Part shown: positions 14,676-20,586 of the stretch, in pieces
Position numbering within the stretch: the first letter of the stretch is position 1
Layout of the letters: each line of letters begins with the position of its first letter
Source of the DNA: Bacteroidota bacterium
GTDB taxonomy: Bacteria; Bacteroidota; Bacteroidia; Bacteroidales; Lentimicrobiaceae
DNA length: 20,586 nucleotides
Reading direction: 5' to 3'
NCBI GenBank assembly: GCA_023428585.1
Contig: JAEYXG010000117.1
Coordinates: 1-20,586 of the forward strand
The notes under the pieces: model-generated
What the model was told of the DNA's origin: nothing
Databases searched by the model: none
Seen by the model: the letters and a program-made list of their open reading frames with translations, nothing else
Program-made: the position numbers and the translations under genes

Positions 14676-15917
14676 TCAATCATTTGTCAATTGTTTTCTG
14701 AGTAAATCAAGTGCAGAAAGGGCACTTCGACGGATGTTTCTTTCGCGGTGTTCACCGAATAGGAATTTCTTGACCAGTATATCTTTATTGGGAACTGAAA
14801 CAGCAATCCAAACTGTACCAACCGGTTTGTCGGGAGTGCCTCCATCGGGGCCTGCTATGCCGGAAACGGCAATAGAACAATCGGTTGAAAATGCCCTCTT
14901 TGCGCCTTCGGCCATTTCAACTACCGTTTCACCACTTACAGCGCCAAACTGATCAAGAGTATTGGGATTTACATTAAGGGTTTGCACTTTTGACTGGTTG
15001 GAATATGAAACCACAGAGCCATTATAATACAATGAACTGCCCGGAATGGAGGTTATCAAGTGTGCTATATATCCTCCGGTACAACTTTCGGCTGTTGAAA
15101 GGGTAAGCTTTTTTTCTATCAATATTCGCCCAACGATTGTCTCCAGATTGTCATCATCTTCACCGAAAATGTATTCAGGTATGAGCTTATAAAGTTGTTC
15201 AATGTATTTGTCAATTTCCTTTTGGAGGTTATCCTTTGATGTGCCGGTTGCCGACAGTCGCAATCTGACAATCCCCGGCTGAGGCAAGTATGCCAATTTG
15301 ACATATGACGGCAACGAAAGCTCCCATTTTTCTATTCTATCGGCTAGAAAGGATTCTCCAACACCCTGTGTTAATATCGTTTTATGAATAATCACCCTGT
15401 CACTTATTTTTTGAAGCATCGGGATGATGTGGTCTGACATCAATGCCTTCATTTCAAAGGGTACACCCGGGAGGGAGAGATATATTTTGCCATTAAGCCT
15501 GAAGAGCATTCCTGGTGCTGTTCCATGTATATTTAGCAAGGATTCGGCACATGCTGGGATTTCAGCCTGTTTCTTGTTGATCTCGGTCATTGTATAGCCA
15601 CGCAATGTGAATATGCGCTGGATATTGTCAAATGAAGATTGGTCAAATACCAGAGGCGATTTAAAGTAATCACACAGGGCTAATTTGGTAATGTCATCCT
15701 TGGTTGGTCCTAGTCCGCCTGTTATGAGGATGATATCGGCACGCTGTGATGCTTCATTCAGGGCGTTGATGATTTCAGCATGATCATCTGCAATGGAAGT
15801 TATTCTGATTACAGAAATGCCTATTTTATTTAATTCCTGTGCCATCCATGCGGAATTGGTATTGACTACCTGGCCTATGAGCAATTCATCGCCTATGGAA
15901 ATAATTTCAGATTTCAT
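14676..15917 (-). CDS. cinA: CinA family protein (NMN/ADP-ribose pyrophosphatase and nicotinamide-nucleotide amidase)
   Basis: A 413-aa two-domain CinA. The N-terminal MoCF-like/COG1058 domain (about 1-170) shows SIGDELLIGQVVNTN, ITGGLGPTKDD (66-75) and LPGVPFEM. The C-terminal PncC-type domain (about 255-410) shows LSTAESCTGGYIA (273-285), GSVVSYSNQSK, FGAVSGETV and SGIAGPDGGTPDKPVGTVW (352-370). In this family the PncC part deamidates NMN to nicotinic acid mononucleotide in pyridine-nucleotide salvage, and the N-terminal part hydrolyses ADP-ribose-type pyrophosphates. Both domains look complete and the length is usual. The ATG at 15917 directly precedes the KSEIISIGDELL segment. It lies 57 bp downstream of the universal stress protein gene on the same strand and is probably in the same operon. 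Confidence 0.95.
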   Translation of the reverse strand: MKSEIISIGDELLIGQVVNTNSAWMAQELNKIGISVIRITSIADDHAEIINALNEASQRADIILITGGLGPTKDDITKLALCDYFKSPLVFDQSSFDNIQRIFTLRGYTMTEINKKQAEIPACAESLLNIHGTAPGMLFRLNGKIYLSLPGVPFEMKALMSDHIIPMLQKISDRVIIHKTILTQGVGESFLADRIEKWELSLPSYVKLAYLPQPGIVRLRLSATGTSKDNLQKEIDKYIEQLYKLIPEYIFGEDDDNLETIVGRILIEKKLTLSTAESCTGGYIAHLITSIPGSSLYYNGSVVSYSNQSKVQTLNVNPNTLDQFGAVSGETVVEMAEGAKRAFSTDCSIAVSGIAGPDGGTPDKPVGTVWIAVSVPNKDILVKKFLFGEHRERNIRRSALSALDLLRKQLTND

Positions 15918-15974
15918 TCAAGGTATTTTTAGTCATTCAATTTGTAGTTATTCAGGATGTGGAAGGACTGGAGT

Positions 15975-16853
15975 TTATGATAACATTGATTTAAATCCAT
16001 TCTCATTGGGAACAATGGAGACTATGGGAATTTCAGAACTGCGAATGAATTCCTGGGCATTTGAACCGATGAAGAATTCAATGATTGAGAATTCCTGTTG
16101 AGTCATTATTACAATCAGGTCGATATCGCCTTTTGCTCTGGCATATTCGAGAATAGCAGGGACGTGGGTTTTCTCTCCTTCCGGTGTTTTTATAATTTCT
16201 GTATCACATTGTACTCCGGCCTTTTCAATCTCTACTCTTACTTCTTTCATCAACTTCGACAATTTGCCGACTATTTTAGAATCATTAACTGACCAGAGAG
16301 CGGAGACTGCCCTGATATTGGCGCCGTATAATTTTGCTATATCAATAGCCCAGCCAACCTTCTGTGTGGTAACCTTGGTAAGGTCCATTGGTAATAGTAT
16401 GGAACGGCAGCCATTGTAGTATTCTGAACCGTTTATGGTGATCACCGGACAAGTTGCCGACCTGATAACCCTGGAAGTATTGGTACCCATCATGCGCTTT
16501 CCAACCGGGTCTGTATTGTCGGAACTCCTGGTGCCCATGATGATGAAGCTTGCCCTGATTTCACGGGCAACCCTATTGATGGTAGAGGAAACCCTGCCTT
16601 TCTGCAATGATGCTTCAACGGGTATGCCATCATGCAGGCTTACCCTGGCAGCCACAACATCAAGCTGATCATTGACTTTCTCTAACTTGGCTTCATCATT
16701 GAAGTCGGAGAATATTCCGGTCAGGAGCCCTGCTGTATCATGCACATACAACAAAGTGATCTTGCATCCTGTGATACGGGCAAGATTCACTGCCTGCTTT
16801 AGGGCAGCTTCTGATTGCCGGTCAAAGTCATAAGCAACAAGTATATTGTTCAT
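15975..16853 (-). CDS. Universal stress protein with two tandem UspA domains
   Basis: A 292-aa cytosolic protein with two Usp domains. Domain 1 (1-142) begins MNNILVAYDFD and carries FIIMGTRSSDN and the later MMGTNTSRVIRSATCPVITI. Domain 2 (about 148-282) begins CRSILLPMDLTK and carries LIVIMTQQE then FFIGSNAQEFIRSSEIPIVSI. The G-x2-G-x9-G-(S/T) nucleotide-binding loop is only partly kept: both halves retain the final GT/GS, while in domain 2 the first glycine is replaced (MTQQ). ATP binding is therefore uncertain, especially in domain 2. Tandem Usp proteins of this size are common in Bacteroidota. It starts at ATG 16853, has the best promoter in the window (16888-16919) and likely heads an operon with cinA. 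Confidence 0.92.
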   Translation of the reverse strand: MNNILVAYDFDRQSEAALKQAVNLARITGCKITLLYVHDTAGLLTGIFSDFNDEAKLEKVNDQLDVVAARVSLHDGIPVEASLQKGRVSSTINRVAREIRASFIIMGTRSSDNTDPVGKRMMGTNTSRVIRSATCPVITINGSEYYNGCRSILLPMDLTKVTTQKVGWAIDIAKLYGANIRAVSALWSVNDSKIVGKLSKLMKEVRVEIEKAGVQCDTEIIKTPEGEKTHVPAILEYARAKGDIDLIVIMTQQEFSIIEFFIGSNAQEFIRSSEIPIVSIVPNENGFKSMLS

Positions 16854-16876
16854 GATGGATGTTTAATTTATCTTTG
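16846..16876 (+). promoter_or_regulatory. Promoter of the nucleoside phosphorylase gene
   Basis: -33 TTG (16846-16848), a 20-bp spacer and -7 TATCTTTG (16869-16876). The predicted leader is about 49 nt to the ATG at 16932. The -33 lies inside the first codons of the divergent stress-protein gene. Confidence 0.52.
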
Positions 16877-16887
16877 CACTCAATGGG

Positions 16888-16919
16888 CAAAATTACTCAA
16901 ATATGGGCCTGATAACAAA
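16888..16919 (-). promoter_or_regulatory. Promoter of the universal stress protein-cinA operon
   Basis: On the minus strand -33 TTTG (16916-16919), an exact 20-bp spacer and -7 TAATTTTG (16888-16895), an excellent match to the Bacteroidota consensus. Transcription would begin near 16881, so this promoter and the divergent one face each other with transcripts overlapping at the 5' ends. Confidence 0.65.
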
Positions 16920-16931
16920 TATCTATATGAA

Positions 16932-17819
16932 ATGGCGTATCTTGAAGAGTCTGAACTGATACTGAATACTGATGGCAGTGTTTACCACCTGAATCTACAA
17001 CCCGGTGAATTGGCACGAAACATAATACTGGTAGGTGATCCCGGCAGGGTTAGCATGGTATCTGAACACTTCGACCGGATTGAAGTGAAACGACAAAATC
17101 GTGAAATCATTACCCATACCGGTTACTACAAGAATATGCATGTATCGGTGCTCTCAACAGGAATGGGAACAGACAACATCGATATAGTGATGAATGAGTT
17201 GGATGCGTTGTTTAACATTGACTTAAAAGAAAGAGTGGTCAAAAATGAACGTACTTCCCTCAATATTGTCAGGATTGGCACGTCGGGAGGTTTACAGCCC
17301 GGCATTTTACCTGATTCCACCATAGTCTCAACACATGGAGTTGGGCTTGATGGAATGTTATATTATTACCGTAACCTTGATAAGGTGATGAACCATGAAA
17401 TGACTGAAGCTTTTATCAGTCAATCAAAATGGCCATCCATTCTGCCCAAACCCTATTTCGTTGAAGGGAGCAGTTACCTGCTTCAACACTTAGGTGAAGG
17501 CTTTATTAAAGGAATAACTGCTACTGCACCCGGTTTTTATGGCCCTCAAGGTCGACAATTGCGGCTTCGCACATATCTTCCTGACCTTAACAACTTGCTA
17601 CAACTGTTTGAATACCATACTAAGAAGATAGTCAACTTTGAAATGGAGACATCAGCACTCTATGGATTAGGCAAAATGCTAGGCCATAATACCTTGACTT
17701 TGACAAATATTGTTGCTAATAGAGTTGATAAAACGCATAGTCTTAAATATAAGGTATTTATGGAGAAACTGATTATTAATGTTCTTGACCGTTTGAGTCT
17801 TTTGAAGGATTACGATTGA
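16932..17819 (+). CDS. Nucleoside phosphorylase (uridine phosphorylase-like, NP-I family)
   Basis: A 295-aa cytosolic enzyme that cleaves a nucleoside with phosphate to the free base and (deoxy)ribose-1-phosphate. Motifs seen from the ATG at 16932 are ILVGDPGRV (32-40, phosphate site), LSTGMGTDNIDIV (74-86), RIGTSGG (114-120, phosphate/ribose site) and NFEMETSALYGLG (235-247, ribose-binding Met-Glu). The pattern matches the hexameric NP-I family. The FEMETSALYGLG segment and length resemble the Bacteroidota uridine/purine-type phosphorylases, but the base specificity cannot be set by eye. The frame is open upstream to a TTG at 16815, which would overlap the stress-protein gene and precede the promoter; the ATG is therefore preferred. 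No salvage partner gene is adjacent. Confidence 0.92.
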   Translation: MAYLEESELILNTDGSVYHLNLQPGELARNIILVGDPGRVSMVSEHFDRIEVKRQNREIITHTGYYKNMHVSVLSTGMGTDNIDIVMNELDALFNIDLKERVVKNERTSLNIVRIGTSGGLQPGILPDSTIVSTHGVGLDGMLYYYRNLDKVMNHEMTEAFISQSKWPSILPKPYFVEGSSYLLQHLGEGFIKGITATAPGFYGPQGRQLRLRTYLPDLNNLLQLFEYHTKKIVNFEMETSALYGLGKMLGHNTLTLTNIVANRVDKTHSLKYKVFMEKLIINVLDRLSLLKDYD

Positions 17820-17908
17820 TTAATTGCCTAAGAATTTTTTTTTACTGCAATAAAACTTTTCGTTCAATTGTTGAACTGATAGTAGGAAACAGGATAAACT
17901 AACCAATT

Positions 17909-18775
17909 ATGGGTGATGATTCTGAATTACAAGCTCTGATAAGCTTGATTGATGAACCTGATGATACCTCTTTTGCTAAGGTAAAGGAACAGATATTCCA
18001 TATTGGAACACCAGCTGTGCCACTATTGGAAAATGCATGGGAGAATACCTTTGATGTTGTTATTCAGCAAAGAATAGAAGATATCATTCATAAGATACAA
18101 TTTAACCAACTCCTTTTCGATCTTTCCAAATGGGCACATGCCAAGGACCATGATCTCATGGAGGGATATATTCTCTTTACCAAGTATCATTACCCCAGTT
18201 TAAAAGTAGATATTATAAGGGAAGAATTATTTCAGATTAAAAAGGACGTGTGGATTGAGATCAATGAAAATTTGACCGCTCTTGAAAAGATCAAGGTACT
18301 GAACCATATCTTGTTTGAACATCATAAGTTCTCAATTCCTGACAGAAGGGAAAGTGAAGCAAAATACCTGTTCCTTAACACTGTGCTGGAAACAAAAAAA
18401 GGGTATTCCATTTCTATCGGTATTCTTTATACTCTTCTTGCCCAAAGTCTGGGCATGCCTGTTCAAGGTTTGCTGTTGCCCGGCGACCGTTATTTTATGG
18501 TATGGATGGAAGCATCGGCTGATGATGCATATAGAATAAAGTTTTGTATTAACCCCGAGAATCACGGAGGTGTGTTTACAAAGGAGGAATTGGTTGTGTT
18601 GCTAAAACGATTGAAGTTCCCTTCGAGTGAGAACTTTTTTATTCCGCTAACACCTACGGCTCTTATTGACAAGATGTTTGAATTGCTTTCTTATTTAATT
18701 GTGGGTGATGGTGACCCCTTGAAGCAAGAAGAAATTATGCGCCTTAGGGATGTGTGTTCCGATTCACGTGATTGA
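17909..18775 (+). CDS. SirB1/transglutaminase-like family protein, probably non-catalytic
   Basis: A 288-aa protein. The N-terminal part (about 1-70: ELQALISLIDEPDD ... IGTPAVPLLENAWEN) is helical and HEAT-like. Residues about 85-240 match the SirB1/Transglut_core2 family (LTALEKIKVLNHILFEHHKF ... KGYSISIGILYTLLAQSLGMPVQGLLLPGDRYFMVW ... FCINPENHGGVFTKEEL). In related proteins the segment before SLxLLYL can carry a Cys and the LPGHF segment a His. Here the equivalents read KGYSISIG and LPGDRYF, so neither is obvious and enzymatic activity is doubtful. No signal peptide or membrane segment is seen. It is 89 bp after the nucleoside phosphorylase stop. A 6-bp inverted pair gttcaa/ttgaac (17862-17876) lies in that gap and no clear promoter was identified. 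It converges on the PEP-synthase-like gene with 21 bp between stops. Confidence 0.82.
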   Translation: MGDDSELQALISLIDEPDDTSFAKVKEQIFHIGTPAVPLLENAWENTFDVVIQQRIEDIIHKIQFNQLLFDLSKWAHAKDHDLMEGYILFTKYHYPSLKVDIIREELFQIKKDVWIEINENLTALEKIKVLNHILFEHHKFSIPDRRESEAKYLFLNTVLETKKGYSISIGILYTLLAQSLGMPVQGLLLPGDRYFMVWMEASADDAYRIKFCINPENHGGVFTKEELVVLLKRLKFPSSENFFIPLTPTALIDKMFELLSYLIVGDGDPLKQEEIMRLRDVCSDSRD

Positions 18776-18796
18776 AAACTGCAAAGATTGAAATTG

Positions 18797-20586
18797 TCAT
18801 TTGGGTTTTAAAATCACTCCCTGGTTCTTCACTCCATCAATCATTACTGTGCATTGCCTTTCAAACCTCACATGCCTTATATACTTGTCTTCATACAAAG
18901 CAGGTTGGGCATTGAGGAAATCAACGTCATAGTACCCGTCATTCATAAATGGATTAATAGTGAAGTAGCCAACTCTAAAGGATGTGAGGTTTTGGAAAAA
19001 ATGTGTTCCCTGGCTTGGGTCAATTCTATAGTCCTTTAACCCTGACTCAATGATCACGCGGGCTGCTGAAATCTGTGCCCATTTAACAGGTATGCCTAAC
19101 CATGGGTCGCTTGAACCCCACCGTCCAGGTCCTATCAGTATGTAATTATTATTGCTTTGTAGGAATTCATTGTTGAGTTCAGAGATCAATTGAGCTATTT
19201 TCCCATTATCACTTGAATGGAAGTTTTCAGGTCTGATGTATATAACATCCCTTAACCCTTTGATTATTCCATTTCCAAGGGCATTGTTGGCAAAAAGAAT
19301 GGTATCTGGTTGCTTTATTTCACTTAAACTAACTTCAAGCTCTTCACGAGGATCAACAATAGGCCTGATTTGCAGTAGATTGAAAACATATAAGCCGTTA
19401 TCAGTGGAATTTAAATCAACTGCAAACTCAATCTCAACCGGTTTGCCCATCTCTTTTTGCCCTGTTTCAAGCACATTTAGCAGTATATCTGCCATGGGAA
19501 CTACATTATGGTTCAATATGTTGGAGAAAGATATGATCCGCTTTCCTTCTGCAAGCATTCCATCTTTTATACTCTGGTTTTCAAAATCGAAAGTGCTGAC
19601 TATATGTTTCAGTGACTTGTCCTTCTCAGCATCCTTAATATCGAGTTTTAGCAGGTTGCAGCCGTCATCAATGGAGACAATGAAACTGCCGGGTTTGAGG
19701 TCAAGTGCATAAAAGTGATTTTGAGTCTCCTTAAGTGCCATCTGAGGATTTGAAAGTTGTAATACTTTCTTCGGGTATTTGGGAGAGAAGCGTAATGATA
19801 AACCTCCATCTACGATATATTTACCTAATCCTAACGCGATATTGGCGGTGCCATCAGTTGATAGTTCAGGTTCCACAGGGTAAAAGTTAATGGAACGGGC
19901 AACCCCCGAAATGGAAGGGTAAAACCTGTCGTTGAAGGCTGTACCTGCAACTTCCTGTAAAACTATGGCCATCTTCTCCTCGTCAATTACGTGTGTTGTG
20001 CTCTTCATATAAGCCTTTGACTCACTGTAAAAGGCTGAAGCATATACACTTTTTATGGCAATACTCAAGTTGCATAGTGTTTGTGTAGCGTCATCGGGAT
20101 AATTGGGAACCATGTATGTGGCATAGATTCCTGCAAATGGCTGATAGTAGCTATCCTCTAACATACTGGAAGAACGGACGGCTATTGGTTTTTTAACTAC
20201 CGTTATAAAGGTCTTTAGATCATTGAGTAACTTTTCAGGTAGCTTGGCTTCCACAAATCGTTGCAGTAGTTCCTCGTCAGGTATGCCGGAGATTGCAACC
20301 TGATAAAGATTGTTGAGCTCAAGGAATTCATCAAAGATGTCAGTGCCCAATACTACTGTTCTGGGAATAATCAGTAAAACACCGGGCCATCTATCTATCA
20401 TGCGGTTACGTTTAAGCATGGAGTCGAGAAATGCAAGACCCCGCGCTTTCCCACCAATGGATCCCTGCCCAACACGTGTGAAGCTGAGGTATTCATCGAA
20501 ACTTTTAGGATTGAATTCAGCAATGATTCCTCTGGCCTTATTTAATCGGAAGGTTGCAATTGCTTCAAAGATGAACTGCCTGATAT
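18797..20586 (-). CDS. PEP synthase/PPDK ATP-binding-domain protein, C-terminal part (5' end outside window)
   Basis: The last 595 codons; the frame is open to the right edge without a stop, so the internal ATG at 20419 is not the start. Just upstream of it the translation reads EYLSFTRVGQGSIGGKARGLAFLD, the entry to the PPDK N-terminal (pyruvate/ATP-grasp) domain. This is followed by KKPIAVRSSSMLEDSYYQPFAGIYATY and, near the end of the domain, FNLLQIRPIVDPREE. About 180 residues follow (IGPGRWGSSDPWLGIPVKWAQISAARVI ... DPSQGTHFFQNLTSFRVGYF), with no TSHAAI-type phosphohistidine and no TIM-barrel PEP-binding domain. Bacteroidota encode proteins of nearly 1000 aa of this kind whose N-terminal half has response-regulator-like sequence; that half would be outside the window. 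This is therefore not a canonical PEP synthase, and its reaction is unknown. Confidence 0.88.
   Translation of the reverse strand, partial: IRQFIFEAIATFRLNKARGIIAEFNPKSFDEYLSFTRVGQGSIGGKARGLAFLDSMLKRNRMIDRWPGVLLIIPRTVVLGTDIFDEFLELNNLYQVAISGIPDEELLQRFVEAKLPEKLLNDLKTFITVVKKPIAVRSSSMLEDSYYQPFAGIYATYMVPNYPDDATQTLCNLSIAIKSVYASAFYSESKAYMKSTTHVIDEEKMAIVLQEVAGTAFNDRFYPSISGVARSINFYPVEPELSTDGTANIALGLGKYIVDGGLSLRFSPKYPKKVLQLSNPQMALKETQNHFYALDLKPGSFIVSIDDGCNLLKLDIKDAEKDKSLKHIVSTFDFENQSIKDGMLAEGKRIISFSNILNHNVVPMADILLNVLETGQKEMGKPVEIEFAVDLNSTDNGLYVFNLLQIRPIVDPREELEVSLSEIKQPDTILFANNALGNGIIKGLRDVIYIRPENFHSSDNGKIAQLISELNNEFLQSNNNYILIGPGRWGSSDPWLGIPVKWAQISAARVIIESGLKDYRIDPSQGTHFFQNLTSFRVGYFTINPFMNDGYYDVDFLNAQPALYEDKYIRHVRFERQCTVMIDGVKNQGVILKPK

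Noticed and set aside
16815..16931. N-terminal extension of the nucleoside phosphorylase from a TTG
   Set aside because: It would overlap the stress-protein gene and precede the mapped-looking promoter; the family N-terminus begins at the ATG at 16932.
19236..19712. 158-codon frame antisense to the PEP-synthase-like gene
   Set aside because: It is fully inside a strongly supported gene on the other strand; Ser/Phe/Leu-rich shadow translation.
1..20586. tRNA or rRNA genes, toxin-antitoxin, restriction or phage-defence modules
   Set aside because: No TpsiC-like motifs, conserved rRNA blocks or recognisable defence domains were seen on either strand.

Overview
The window looks like a chromosomal segment of a Bacteroidota bacterium, probably a Bacteroidales-type or related environmental lineage. 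The signs are AT-rich intergenic DNA, no clear Shine-Dalgarno sequences, recurrent TAnnTTTG promoter boxes (the Bacteroidota -7 element), an Oar-like TonB-dependent receptor of 1105 aa, a WbqC-family protein, an NlpC/P60 peptidase with N-terminal SH3-type sequence and no signal peptide, and a two-domain universal stress protein. No rRNA, tRNA, CRISPR array, prophage or complete insertion sequence was found.

Layout. 1-2106 is a gene-poor, accessory-looking stretch. It holds the 5' end of a lipoprotein gene (minus), two small lipoprotein genes (313-618 plus; 869-1342 minus), a nested inverted-repeat block (717-818) and a 764-bp non-coding region. That region contains a phased 10-bp repeat array (NTTTGATACC) with inverted copies, long hairpin arms and a boxA-like leader motif. 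From 2107 the window becomes dense housekeeping DNA: SDR oxidoreductase, intrinsic terminator, Oar-like TonB receptor and NlpC/P60 peptidase (all minus), then a divergent 7TM-HD phosphodiesterase (plus) that converges on a WbqC-like gene. Next come two paralogous thioredoxins (one cytosolic, one lipoprotein), a stand-alone transposase zinc-ribbon/HTH protein, a threonine aldolase, a NuoG/formate-dehydrogenase-like protein overlapping the aldolase tail to tail, cinA plus a universal stress protein, a divergent nucleoside phosphorylase, a SirB1/transglutaminase-like protein, and the C-terminal part of a PEP-synthase-like protein that runs off the right edge.

Functional groupings that the sequence supports are modest. 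USP-cinA is a likely two-gene operon (57-bp gap), divergent from the nucleoside phosphorylase through overlapping promoters. The two thioredoxins form a tandem pair split between compartments. The NlpC peptidase and the putative c-di-AMP phosphodiesterase share one intergenic region. Five protein genes have no ATG at the longest possible start. In three of them (aldolase, Mo-type protein, nucleoside phosphorylase) an internal ATG is the better start; the SDR and WbqC genes appear to use TTG and GTG.

No clear new multigene system is present. The parts most worth a second look are the phased repeat array at 1742-1875, the solo transposase DNA-binding module, the orphan Mo-type protein without a catalytic Cys/Sec, and the PEP-synthase-like protein without a phosphohistidine domain. 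All family assignments come from motif recognition by eye; no database search was run.
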